Of a stretch of 64,000 nucleotides of DNA, positions 36,307 through 44,056 are shown piece after piece. How positions within the stretch are numbered: position 1 is the first letter of the stretch; the number at the start of each line of letters is the position of its first letter. The position numbers and the translations under genes were made by a program. This stretch comes from Pseudoalteromonas luteoviolacea DSM 6061 (GTDB taxonomy: Bacteria; Pseudomonadota; Gammaproteobacteria; Enterobacterales; Alteromonadaceae). The stretch covers positions 86,252 to 150,251 of the forward strand of contig NZ_AUYB01000140.1 in NCBI RefSeq assembly GCF_001625655.1, given 5' to 3'. The notes under the pieces are model-generated. The model did no database searches and had not been told where the DNA came from. It saw nothing but the letters and a program-made list of their open reading frames with translations.

Positions 36307-37230
36307 TTAGTTCGACTTGAATCTATATGCCTTCCTGACTCTTTCTGGTTGTTCATCCAGCAATGTTCGTTTCATATCAGAAAAGCTCGGAATTTCTGCG
36401 TTGTCTATTTTATCTAAAATAAGTTTTGGCTCGTTGTAAAAACGCAAGCCCTGTGGATTTTTTGATAATTCATTGAGTTTGTACTTTTCGAATACGGCTG
36501 GGTGGAACTTAGCGTCTGACAACCGCTTGTTTACCCTGTAAGGGATCTGCCACCAAATATAAGTTTCATCTGGATTTTGATTTTGCGTTCTGGAGGGTCT
36601 TTCTCCGTCTACTTCAGCGTCTGCGGTGCCAAAGTCAATGGCTTTCCATCGACCATCTTTACCTATGCCTACGTTTGAGGCTTTGATATCTTTATGGTGA
36701 ATACCGCTTTTAATTAATCTTCTTCTAATGATGTAGAGATCTCGAGCGAGATTAACTTCCGAGTCGAGGACCTCATAGGGATTAGTTGAATAAACCGCAG
36801 GGTTTGCAGATTGTGAATATAGCGATGAGAGCGTGGTCACTTTTTCCATCAATATTCCAGTTCTAGTGAAAACAGGAATAGTTTCGTGTGCCCACTTATC
36901 CAATGCAGGTGATTCAGGTATAGTCTTTTCTGGTTGTCGCGAGACGGGATAAATTTCTCCATAAGCGAATGGCTGGGCGACACGGTCTTTATTTTTTTGC
37001 CAAGCTTGCAAGTGTGCTGCGTATTCATAGTCTCCGACATCTATGCGTCCGGAATAGAATGTTTTTAGCACTTTACCATTTTAGCTGGTATCAAAAATTT
37101 CCCCGCAATTAACTGAATCGATAAGTTTGGTGAGGGTAAATCTGTACTGCGACCCTTTAATTTTAAGGTCATCTGACAGTGTTTCAGCTTGATCATCTTT
37201 GTGATTGGGTGTGTCACTTAATGTCAGCAC
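36307..37230 (-). pseudogene. protein kinase-like gene split by one in-frame TAA
   Basis: The gene starts at GTG 37230 with a strong GGAGG at 37236-37240, runs 49 codons, meets TAA at 37081-37083, then continues in the same frame to 36307 for 257 more codons. The first part ends GEIFDT and the second begins NGKVLKTFYSG, which together look like a kinase N-lobe with the ATP lysine in VLKTF. The C-lobe has HKDIKASNVGI (catalytic loop) and AIDFGTAD (DFG motif), so it resembles a Ser/Thr kinase. The second part alone could start at GTG 37071 but would lose the glycine loop. No other frame disruption was seen, so the stop may be recent, or it may be read through. The target is unknown. Confidence 0.6.
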
Positions 37231-37519
37231 GCCGGCCTCCTGCTAATATTCGATTTATTTGGCACAATTTACGGTGCCCTCACCATTAAAGTCGCAGTTG
37301 TTCGGTTAATGTGATGTCATGTTTTTCAAGTTGCCTCTGTGATATTCATTTTTAGGGCAGGAAACTATCAACGAACTTGACCAAGCTAAAATGTCGCCAT
37401 GTCCCGAATTTACAGGGCCCGTGTAAAGCTAACGTAAAAAATATCACTTATTTGTTTAAAAACTATCAAATTGGCTCGTTATTTGCTTTGCGCTGTTTAT
37501 TTCTAGATGGCTATTTGCT

Positions 37520-37651
37520 ACAGTTCGCGCCGTCCTCATCCTGTAGGACATCCTGTTGATGATGTATCTCTCGAAAGAGGATACTGTGTATTGATAGCTT
37601 CTCCCCAGATTGCTATAACGGCTCGTAAAAGGTTTATACGAGCCGATTTTT
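37520..37651 (+). ncRNA. possible small RNA between polA and engB
   Basis: The 568-base gap 37231-37798 has no convincing gene, but near its middle there is a chain of hairpins: TCCTGTAGGA, TCTCTCGAAAGAGG, and ATAGC with GCTAT around a 13-base loop. A perfect terminator follows (CGGCTCGTA 37619-37627, TACGAGCCG 37637-37645, then ATTTTT). No gene precedes this terminator on the forward strand. The Spot 42 RNA gene lies between polA and engB in many gammaproteobacteria, but the sequence here does not match Spot 42 as I know it. The 5' end is a guess. Confidence 0.3.
37619..37651 (+). terminator. intrinsic terminator in polA-engB gap
   Basis: A perfect 9-base stem with a 9-base loop, followed by ATTTTTCTC. 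It has no protein-coding gene upstream on this strand, which is why a small RNA is suspected. Confidence 0.75.
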
Positions 37652-37798
37652 CTCTCCATTTGATATCTACCATATTTAAGACAGTTTTACGTCTCGCTAC
37701 CGGGTAAATTAGAAAGAGCCAATCCATTTGACACCATCCTAACTCTCTTCATATTTATTTGTTAAGATGTGAGAAACTTTTACATACAGGAATACGTC

Positions 37799-38365
37799 AT
37801 GCTTAAGCCTCTATTGATCGGTAGCTTATGTTTTATGTCTCAAGCCGTGTCTGCTTGGCAATTAAATAATGAACTGAGTGATCTGAGTTTTACGTCAATC
37901 AAATTGAATAGCATTGCTGAAAACCACCATTTTACTTCGCTGTCTGGTCAAATTAGCGATGCAGGTAAACTTAAAATCTCTATTGACTTGAGTAGCATAG
38001 AGTCTTTGATCCCGATCAGAAATGAGCGCATGAAAAAGGTGCTGTTTGAAGTCTCAGAATATAAAACGGCAACAATTGAAACGGATCTAACACCATGGTT
38101 ACCTCAATTGAAAGATGGCATGCAAATTATAAAAGCTTTACCTGTTAAGCTTAATTTACACGGCAAAAATTTAATATTGAAGTTGGATCTAGTTATCAAC
38201 AAGCTGGGCAAAACAATGCACGTAGCGCCTCAGCGTGCTGTGTTGATCAATAGCCGTGATTTTGACCTCGAAGGCGGAGTAGAGGCACTGCGTAAATTAG
38301 CGGGTCTAAGTCATATTTCGCAAGCTGTACCAGTTACATTTAATTTGGTATTCAATGACCAGTAA
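37799..38365 (+). CDS. YceI-like periplasmic protein
   Basis: A 188-residue exported protein with a signal peptide of about 19 residues (ending VSAWQL). The mature part follows the YceI lipocalin-like layout: a SFTSIKLNSIAENHHF strand near the start, IDLSSIESLIPIRNERMKKVLFE in the middle (positions about 62-85), and a closing strand VPVTFNLVFND. ATG 37799 follows ACAGGAAT; the frame is open ten codons upstream, but that would remove the signal peptide from the N terminus. It overlaps the DUF1285 gene by 11 bases. YceI proteins bind isoprenoid-type lipids; the ligand here is unknown. Confidence 0.8.
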   Translation: MLKPLLIGSLCFMSQAVSAWQLNNELSDLSFTSIKLNSIAENHHFTSLSGQISDAGKLKISIDLSSIESLIPIRNERMKKVLFEVSEYKTATIETDLTPWLPQLKDGMQIIKALPVKLNLHGKNLILKLDLVINKLGKTMHVAPQRAVLINSRDFDLEGGVEALRKLAGLSHISQAVPVTFNLVFNDQ

Positions 38366-38894
38366 ACTTGCGCAGCTATTAGCACACTATGTTTCATCAC
38401 ATTCACCAACGGAGCGCTGGCAAGCTGGTGAGTGTGGTGTGGGTGAGTTTTCAATCGACGCAGGTGGGCGCTGGTATCATCAGGGTGATGAAATTAAACG
38501 GCTTGCGTTGGTGAAGTTGTTTGCCAGTGTTTTATGCCGAGAAGATGGAGCGTATCGGCTAAAGACTCCCTCCGAAACTTGTCTTGTCACTGTTGATGCA
38601 AGCCCATTTGTTATTGTTGCTTGGCATGAGTGCCAAATCGCTGCTCAATATGGGGTTGCGCCAACGATCATATGTGAAGACAACTTAGGGCGATTTTGGC
38701 CAATTTGCGATACTTTCCCTCTATATTTAGATGATTATAAAGGGCAGCAGATCCCACATTTGACGCTAAATTATGGCTTACACGCGCGCATAGATCGCAA
38801 TGTATTTTATCAATGGGTAGAGATAGCAGAGCTCAGTGAGCAAAATGACATAATGCTATTGCGCTCTGCTGGTAAGACGTTCGAATTGACCTAG
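38355..38894 (+). CDS. DUF1285 family protein
   Basis: A 179-residue cytoplasmic protein. The block GRWYHQGDEIKRLALVKLF, followed by ASVLCREDG and the later VDASPFVIV stretch, is the DUF1285 signature as I recall it. The function is unknown. It overlaps the YceI-like gene at its start by 11 bases and the convergent engB gene at its end by 4 bases. Confidence 0.82.
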   Translation: MTSKLAQLLAHYVSSHSPTERWQAGECGVGEFSIDAGGRWYHQGDEIKRLALVKLFASVLCREDGAYRLKTPSETCLVTVDASPFVIVAWHECQIAAQYGVAPTIICEDNLGRFWPICDTFPLYLDDYKGQQIPHLTLNYGLHARIDRNVFYQWVEIAELSEQNDIMLLRSAGKTFELT

Positions 38895-39535
38895 CTAGTT
38901 TGTGCGTCTTCGTCAGTTTCTTCTTTAACGTATGGCCCTAAAAACCAATCATCTAACTGCCAAGCGAGTTCTTTCAAACCAAGCCCTTTAAGTGATGAAA
39001 ATGCGTGTACGGTAATATCACCATCTAGTTCCGATAGCGCCTTACGAACCTGTAAGACTTCCGCCTTACGTTTACCCTGTTTCAGTTTGTCGGCTTTGGT
39101 GAGTAGTGCAAGTACGGGGATATTACTGCCAACAGCCCAATTAATGAGGTCCATATCAAGATCTTTCATGGGGTGGCGGATATCCATCAGAACAACAATG
39201 CCTTTTAAGCTTTGGCGCTTTTGCAAATACTCACCCAATGATTTTTGCCATTTCTTTTTCATTTCAATAGGCACTTTTGCAAAGCCGTAACCTGGTAAGT
39301 CAATAAGTCTTCTTTCTTCATCGAGTGCAAACGTATTAATCAGCTGGGTGCGACCAGGTGTTTTACTGGTACGAGCAAGCTTTTGATCAGTAAGTGCATT
39401 TAAAGCACTCGATTTGCCGGCGTTGGAGCGCCCAGCAAAAGCCACCTCTATGCCACTGTCAGCGGGAAGGCGGGAAATATCTGGTGCGCTGGTTATGAAA
39501 GTGGCGCGGTTATATGGCATACGAGATTTTAACAC
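38891..39535 (-). CDS. engB: ribosome biogenesis GTP-binding protein EngB (YihA/YsxC)
   Basis: A 214-residue TrmE-Era-like GTPase for large-subunit assembly. G1 is GRSNAGKSS near residue 35, G3 is DLPGYG, and G4 is TKADK. The start is GTG 39535, with AGGAG five bases upstream; ATG at residue 6 is the alternative. It is convergent with the DUF1285 gene. Its place after polA and next to cytochrome c4 and yihI is the standard gammaproteobacterial order. Confidence 0.95.
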   Translation of the reverse strand: MLKSRMPYNRATFITSAPDISRLPADSGIEVAFAGRSNAGKSSALNALTDQKLARTSKTPGRTQLINTFALDEERRLIDLPGYGFAKVPIEMKKKWQKSLGEYLQKRQSLKGIVVLMDIRHPMKDLDMDLINWAVGSNIPVLALLTKADKLKQGKRKAEVLQVRKALSELDGDITVHAFSSLKGLGLKELAWQLDDWFLGPYVKEETDEDAQTS

Positions 39536-39900
39536 TCTTACTCCTAAGCGGATTGTATGATTCTGAAATCTGATTCTTTAATTTTATCGTATTTTATTAC
39601 ATCTGGCACGCTTTGCAAAAGCAAAGAAAGTCTACAAATTTTAGCAGCGTCAAGGGAATTTCTGGACTAAGTTTAATCTATGTCAAAGCCATATAAATTA
39701 TAGGTTTAATATGAGTAGAAAATATATCGAAGAATTTTTTATCGTGTACTATGTAAAAATTGCAGCGTAAAGCGTGAGCATATTGAGCGTCACTTAATAA
39801 TTTAAGTCAATGTGCAAATGATGAGTATCTGCCCAGTTTTGCAAAATTTAGCGTATTTTGCTTGGGTTGAGAGTTACAGGGTCGAAACAGAGAATTTACC

Positions 39901-40533
39901 ATGAAAAAAATAGCATTATCTTTAACTATGCTGCTAGGTACGTTGTCAATTAACAACGTTGCAGCATTCGATGGCGACGCAGAGGCTGGTAAGGCAAAAG
40001 CGGCAACTTGTGCTGCTTGTCATGGACCAAATGGCAATGCCCCTGTGACCATGTATCCAAAAATAGCTGGGCAGCATGCAGATTATATTTACAAGCAGCT
40101 AAAAGAATTTAAGCTGGGTATGACTTCCGGTGGTAAAGAAGGGCGTATGGAGCCTGTAATGAGTGGTATGGCGATGCCTCTGTCTGATCAGGACATGAAA
40201 GATCTAGCTGCCTACTTCGCAAGCTTGCCAATGAGCGCTGGAACGACCCCTGAAGATGTGGTTACGGCGGGCCAAAAGTTGTACCGTGCTGGTGATGCAG
40301 AACGTGGTATTCCGTCTTGCATGGCATGTCACGGACCTCGAGGAAATGGTACCTCTCTGGCAAAGTTTCCTAAGATCTCTTTCCAGCATCCAGAATACAT
40401 CAAAGCTCAACTAGAAAAGTTTCGTGACGGCGCACGTGAAAACGATGCAAACGGTATGATGAGAGATATTGCGATTAAACTCACAGACAAAGACATTGAA
40501 ATTTTGTCTAAATATCTGGGCGGATTACACTAA
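39901..40533 (+). CDS. diheme cytochrome c4
   Basis: A 210-residue periplasmic electron carrier with a signal peptide of about 22 residues and two cytochrome c domains. Heme motifs are CAACH (near residue 37) and CMACH (near residue 140). Axial-ligand Met residues are in GMAMPLS and in the later NGMMRDI block. The 365-base gap upstream (39536-39900) is AT-rich and shows no gene; a promoter probably lies there, but no box stands out. Confidence 0.93.
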   Translation: MKKIALSLTMLLGTLSINNVAAFDGDAEAGKAKAATCAACHGPNGNAPVTMYPKIAGQHADYIYKQLKEFKLGMTSGGKEGRMEPVMSGMAMPLSDQDMKDLAAYFASLPMSAGTTPEDVVTAGQKLYRAGDAERGIPSCMACHGPRGNGTSLAKFPKISFQHPEYIKAQLEKFRDGARENDANGMMRDIAIKLTDKDIEILSKYLGGLH

Positions 40534-40578
40534 AGTCTCATTCCCTCATTACCCACTTAGATCTTATTCTAAGTCATG

Positions 40579-40607
40579 AAAAGGCAGCTTAATAGTTGCC
40601 TTTTTTT
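40579..40607 (+). terminator. intrinsic terminator after cytochrome c4
   Basis: Stem AAAAGGCA (40579-40586) with TGCCTTTT (40597-40604), a 10-base loop, and a run of seven T starting within the stem. It lies 46 bases after the cytochrome c4 stop and separates it from the CsrB-like RNA. Confidence 0.85.
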
Positions 40608-40618
40608 GATCTGTTAGG

Positions 40619-40636
40619 TGTGAGATATCTCTCACT
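40619..40636. promoter_or_regulatory. GacA/UvrY-type upstream activating palindrome
   Basis: TGTGAGATATCTCTCACT contains a perfect inverted repeat GTGAGA-N4-TCTCAC and closely resembles the UvrY site upstream of Escherichia coli csrB/csrC and the GacA box TGTAAG-N6-CTTACA. It is centred about 180 bases before the expected CsrB-like start, a position like that in E. coli. A half-site-like TGTGAGAA follows at 40644. The binding is inferred from resemblance. Confidence 0.65.
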
Positions 40637-40772
40637 ATCGATGTGAGAATATAGCTAAGTTAAAATGTAAGCATTAACGTAAAATGAATTTTATTTAATT
40701 TGTAAGTTTATGTATTTATTTGTCTTTTGTTTTTTTCTCTGTTGCAGAGGTAATAATTTTGTTATTGATTAG

Positions 40773-40800
40773 TTGTAACTGTTTAAAATCAGCGTAGATT
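40773..40800 (+). promoter_or_regulatory. promoter of the CsrB-like RNA
   Basis: The -35 box is TTGTAA (40773-40778) and the -10 box TAGATT (40795-40800), with a 16-base spacer. The start is expected at about 40807, giving RNA beginning TGTCGTCAAGACA. Confidence 0.65.
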
Positions 40801-40806
40801 AATCCC

Positions 40807-41111
40807 TGTCGTCAAGACAACACAAAAACAGGGACAATACGTAGGAAGCGTAGACGGCAAGATTAAGGTATTCATTTGGATGCCAAATTAGGTGGAAGAA
40901 AAATAAAGCGTTAGGAAGACCGAAAATAAAAAAAGCAATGGAAGTTTGATAACAAAAACAATATGGAAAGACTCACGGAAGTATAATAAAAAACAAAATG
41001 GAAGATAAATAAGAAGAATAATAAAAGACTAAAAAGTCGAAGGGAGAAGTGTCCGAATTGTGACGCTCAGATTAGCAGACGGTAGAGAGAAATCTCTGCC
41101 GTCTTTTTATT
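40807..41111 (+). ncRNA. csrB: CsrB/RsmZ-like CsrA-sequestering RNA
   Basis: A purine-rich stretch of about 305 bases with no long open frame on the forward strand. Ten GGA motifs (at 40832, 40844, 40878, 40894, 40914, 40940, 40965, 40977, 41000 and 41043) are spaced mostly 12-37 bases apart, many as TGGAAG or AGGAAG in A-rich single-stranded surroundings. The RNA starts with a GTCGTCAAGACA hairpin and a nearby CAGGGA, reminiscent of E. coli CsrB, and ends with a 12-base terminator stem (41077-41088 with 41093-41104) plus TTTTTAT. It has its own promoter and a UvrY-type palindrome upstream. It should bind several CsrA dimers; the exact ends are inferred. Confidence 0.8.
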
Positions 41112-41125
41112 TGTACACTTTTTAA

Positions 41126-41821
41126 TTGCTGGTACAATACCCCCTTTCCAGCACATTTGGTTCATCATCTTTGCAAAACCCTCAAACACTTCAGTGCGGT
41201 CTCTGTGGCGGAGAACAGCTAGAACATTACCATCAAGACAAGTTTCGTGACTATTGGCAGTGCCAAGGTTGCAAGTTAGTGAGTGTGGCAAAATGGCAAA
41301 GACTTACTCCACAAGCGGAAAAAGCAATCTATGATAGTCATGAAAATGATCTGAATGATCAGGGCTACAGGCGTTTTCTATCGCGTGTTTTTGAGCCCGT
41401 GAGTGCGCGCTTGGTAGGTGTTAGCGATGGCCTAGACTTTGGTTGTGGACCGGGGCCGTTACTCGCAAAAATGTTTTCTGAGGCTGGACATACGATGGCT
41501 GTCTATGATCTATATTATGCCAACGATACCTCAGTACTTGAGCGAACATATGATTTTATAACGTGCACAGAAGTAATTGAGCACTTGGCGCAACCTGGCA
41601 AAGTATTAGAGCAGTTAATTTCGCTTTTGAATCCAGGTGCACCTTTGGCAATGATGACTAAGCTGGTAATTGATCACACGCGTTTTGCATCTTGGCATTA
41701 CAAAAATGACCAAACCCATATTTCATTTTTTAGTCGCGAAACGTTTAAATATATAGCAAAGCAATTAAACACCGATATTGAGTTTATTGGAAATGACGTA
41801 ATCATTTTGACTAAACGTTGA
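41126..41821 (+). CDS. class I SAM-dependent methyltransferase with N-terminal zinc-binding region
   Basis: A protein of up to 231 residues. Two CxxC pairs (CGLCGG near residue 24, CQGC near residue 46) suggest a small zinc site. The methyltransferase domain has LDFGCGPGPLLAK near residue 103 and the later FITCTEVIEHL motif. No ATG precedes the domain; TTG 41126 is used here and TTG 41171 is an alternative, neither with a clear ribosome-binding site. The start lies only 15 bases after the CsrB-like terminator, so expression may depend on readthrough or on a promoter inside that RNA. Five genes of this run (to DUF2489) are on the same strand. Confidence 0.75.
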   Translation: MLVQYPLSSTFGSSSLQNPQTLQCGLCGGEQLEHYHQDKFRDYWQCQGCKLVSVAKWQRLTPQAEKAIYDSHENDLNDQGYRRFLSRVFEPVSARLVGVSDGLDFGCGPGPLLAKMFSEAGHTMAVYDLYYANDTSVLERTYDFITCTEVIEHLAQPGKVLEQLISLLNPGAPLAMMTKLVIDHTRFASWHYKNDQTHISFFSRETFKYIAKQLNTDIEFIGNDVIILTKR

Positions 41822-41847
41822 TTCGGTAAAGTAAGTGGTAGAGAAAC

Positions 41848-42426
41848 ATGACGAGAAAGAAGAAATCACGCAAACTTGGCGAAAATGGCACTCCTCGATT
41901 GAGTAAAGAAAAATTGAGAGAATTACGCGCGATTAAAGAACAGCGCGTGAAAAAGAAAAAGGGTAATAAGGCAGGCACACGGAATGCGCAAGAAGCAAAA
42001 GTGGAAGTTACCTCGCAATCTGGTAAGCACATAGACCCGCGTGCTGGCAGCAAGAAGAAAGTTGCGCTTGTACCAGAGCAAAGCCCACAGCCTAAAACGC
42101 CACAAATGAATCGTCATTTAAAACCTCAAGTGACATTGAGCAAAGCCCATGAGCCTGAGCTTACACTTGAAGAAGAGCTACAGCAGCTTGAGAATGATGA
42201 GCGTCTAATGAAGTTACTTGAACTGCATGAGCGTGGTGAGTTGTTGACTGGTAAAGACGCTAAGTTTTTCAATCGTGCGATTGCACGTCATCAAGAGCTA
42301 TGTGAACTATTAGGTATCGATGACGAATTTGAAGAAGAAGATATGGTCGAAGCTGATCCTTTGGCTGACTTCGTCAGTAATGATTTAGCTGATGAGTGGC
42401 TAAATGATGACGAGGATGAAAAATGA
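41848..42426 (+). CDS. yihI: Der GTPase-activating protein YihI
   Basis: A 192-residue protein with a very basic N-terminal half (lysine-rich from residue 3 to about 75) and an acidic C terminus. The central helical part LEEELQQLENDERLMKLLE and the following GKDAKFFNRAIARHQEL (positions about 108-155) match YihI, which stimulates the GTPase Der in 50S assembly. It overlaps the DUF2489 gene by four bases (ATGA). Location near engB, another ribosome-assembly gene, agrees. Confidence 0.9.
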   Translation: MTRKKKSRKLGENGTPRLSKEKLRELRAIKEQRVKKKKGNKAGTRNAQEAKVEVTSQSGKHIDPRAGSKKKVALVPEQSPQPKTPQMNRHLKPQVTLSKAHEPELTLEEELQQLENDERLMKLLELHERGELLTGKDAKFFNRAIARHQELCELLGIDDEFEEEDMVEADPLADFVSNDLADEWLNDDEDEK

Positions 42427-42938
42427 GTACACTTTGGGTCATTGCGCTGATTATTGGCGCGTTGATAGTAGCTGGCCTCGCTTTTTATGCTGGCAAGTTG
42501 TTATGGCAACTGAAAGTACAAAAAGAAACCATTGCTAAATTGAAGGCTGAGCAGGCCGACAAGTTAGAGAAATCTAGACAAGAGCGCAATGGCAAGTTGG
42601 CGGACAGTATCAATTTGATAGCAAAAGCGATGAAACAAAAGCAGTGTGAATATTCTGAAGGATGTTTGCGAGTTTGGGTACTCATATCACAATATAGCTT
42701 TGATGAAGAAATATCTCTTGAAACGACTTACCCGGGAGTTTTTGAGATGTATGATGAAGTCAAAGAAATGCCAACGCATGATGCGCGAAAAAAGTATTCT
42801 AAGAAAGAAATTTTCAAAATGGATACCAAGCGTTGGCGTGCAGAAGAGCGCCTAGAGGCAAAAATTCTGCAGGATTGTGATAAGTTGCTCAATGAGTTTA
42901 AAGCTTTGCCTGGCAGTGAAAACGTTGTATTCCAATAG
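42423..42938 (+). CDS. DUF2489 membrane protein
   Basis: A 171-residue protein with one N-terminal transmembrane helix (about 4-26), a coiled coil (about 30-60) and a soluble helical domain with CEYSEGCLRVWVL and the TYPGVFEMYDEVKEMPTHDAR block, a pattern I associate with DUF2489. The function is unknown. It is translationally coupled to yihI by a four-base overlap. Confidence 0.8.
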   Translation: MSTLWVIALIIGALIVAGLAFYAGKLLWQLKVQKETIAKLKAEQADKLEKSRQERNGKLADSINLIAKAMKQKQCEYSEGCLRVWVLISQYSFDEEISLETTYPGVFEMYDEVKEMPTHDARKKYSKKEIFKMDTKRWRAEERLEAKILQDCDKLLNEFKALPGSENVVFQ

Positions 42939-42961
42939 TACGTTGGCTGAACGTTTATTGT

Positions 42962-42999
42962 GTAGGGGCAGTAAATATATGCCCCTACTTTCGCTTTAT
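42962..42999 (+). terminator. hairpin after DUF2489 gene
   Basis: A perfect 9-base stem, GTAGGGGCA (42962-42970) and TGCCCCTAC (42980-42988), with a 9-base loop and a broken T-tract TTTCGCTTTATT. It ends the yihI run and may also affect the convergent small peptide gene. Confidence 0.65.
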
Positions 43000-43145
43000 T
43001 GGGTCTTACAGGTAACTTGGCCTTTTGAAAAGTCATTGAATTTTGCGTGTGCTGCGCCAGCGGCTACCTTAGCCGTTTTATCTGCGTCGAGGTGTTGATT
43101 TAAAGATAAGTTTTTGATGTTTTTCTTCTTCATTATTAGTGTCAT
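42996..43145 (-). CDS. small 49-residue peptide of unknown function
   Basis: ATG 43145 is preceded at six bases by AAGGA, a good ribosome-binding site; a second in-frame ATG at 43133 starts MKKKNIKNLSLNQHLDADK. The rest is KTAKVAAGAAHAKFNDFSK followed by a short tail with a single Cys. The protein is basic and hydrophilic, with no signal peptide or membrane helix. The leader-like N terminus (KNLSLNQ) followed by a small, Ala/Gly-rich C-terminal part is reminiscent of ribosomally made peptide precursors, but no modifying enzyme is nearby, so this is a guess. It stands alone between DUF2489 and pabA, on the opposite strand. The 285 bases between it and pabA show no gene. Confidence 0.55.
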   Translation of the reverse strand: MTLIMKKKNIKNLSLNQHLDADKTAKVAAGAAHAKFNDFSKGQVTCKTQ

Positions 43146-43430
43146 GTTTTTTCCTTAATTATTATTGGCTATGCCGTCTTTCACTTTACCTATATCAAGT
43201 ATTTTTGCCATAACCTGTCTGTAAGAATATATTTCCAAGGGTAGGTGCACTGACGAGTTTCCCAGTTTAAAGAGTTAATGTTAGCTTGCAGACTAAATGT
43301 GGTAGTATGGCGCGCCACACAGTAGGCATAATGTTTGACTTAATGTCAGGCAGTGCGTGTGAAGGTTTTTTTGGTGTTTTGCTGCGGTAGTGAAAATGGC
43401 AAGTTGTAATCGTTTTGAGGTGAAAACTGA

Positions 43431-44012
43431 ATGTTATTAATGATCGATAATTACGATTCTTTCACGTTTAACCTCGTTCAATATTTTCAAAAGCTAGATC
43501 AAGAGGTCTTAGTTAAGCGCAATGATGAGGTTTCTCTCGCGCAAATTAAACAGCTCAATCCTCATCATATTGTGATTTCGCCGGGTCCGTGTAGCCCCAA
43601 TGAAGCCGGTATTTCTTTGCAAGTAGTGGAACAATTGCAAGGTCGCTTTCCTATTTTAGGGGTTTGCCTTGGGCATCAAACCATTGCTCAAGTGCTAGGG
43701 GCGAAAGTTGAAAGAGCAAAACAAGTTATGCATGGCAAAGTTTCAAAACTTCACCATAATAATAAGGGCGTATTTGAAGGGCTTCCCAGCAGCTTTAATG
43801 TATGTAGATATCATTCTTTAGCAGTAGATATCTCGACTTTGCCCCCAGAATTAGTACTGACGGCTTGGACGCAGAGTGCCTCTGGGGAGCTAGATGAAGT
43901 GATGGGTTTATGTCATACTGAGCGCGCGTTAGAGGGGGTACAATTCCACCCAGAAGCCATCTTAACAGAGTATGGGTTAAGACTACTTGATAACTTTATT
44001 GCTCGCTTCTAA
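43431..44012 (+). CDS. pabA: aminodeoxychorismate synthase component II / anthranilate synthase glutamine amidotransferase
   Basis: A class I glutamine amidotransferase of 193 residues. The catalytic Cys is in GVCLGHQTIAQ near residue 80 and the His-Glu pair is in GVQFHPEAILTEYG near residue 171. The N terminus MIDNYDSFTFNLVQYF is typical of PabA/TrpG. No trpE or pabB is adjacent, which favours PabA (folate) or a shared subunit. A stand-alone position before an HDOD gene and the ast genes fits Alteromonadales gene order. Start ATG 43431, with GAGG eleven bases upstream. Confidence 0.9.
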   Translation: MLLMIDNYDSFTFNLVQYFQKLDQEVLVKRNDEVSLAQIKQLNPHHIVISPGPCSPNEAGISLQVVEQLQGRFPILGVCLGHQTIAQVLGAKVERAKQVMHGKVSKLHHNNKGVFEGLPSSFNVCRYHSLAVDISTLPPELVLTAWTQSASGELDEVMGLCHTERALEGVQFHPEAILTEYGLRLLDNFIARF

Positions 44013-44056
44013 CCTTTAAAGAGCAAATTCTAATATACCAAAAAAGACTATAATTG

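Noticed and set aside
37300..37651. Spot 42 RNA (spf)
   Set aside because: The position fits, but the conserved Spot 42 5' region and unstructured segments as I know them are not present.
37377..37727. Several short frames (60-67 codons) on both strands in the polA-engB gap
   Set aside because: They overlap each other, lack ribosome-binding sites and family features, and some run through the terminator at 37619-37651.
40807..41111. Purine-rich region as a CRISPR-like or simple repeat array
   Set aside because: The repeated unit is only TGGAAG/AGGAAG with irregular spacing and no constant repeat length; a CsrA-binding RNA explains the pattern better.
41067..41291. Reverse-strand 74-codon frame across the CsrB terminator and methyltransferase start
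   Set aside because: It runs through a terminator hairpin and opposite a recognisable methyltransferase; no ribosome-binding site and no family features.
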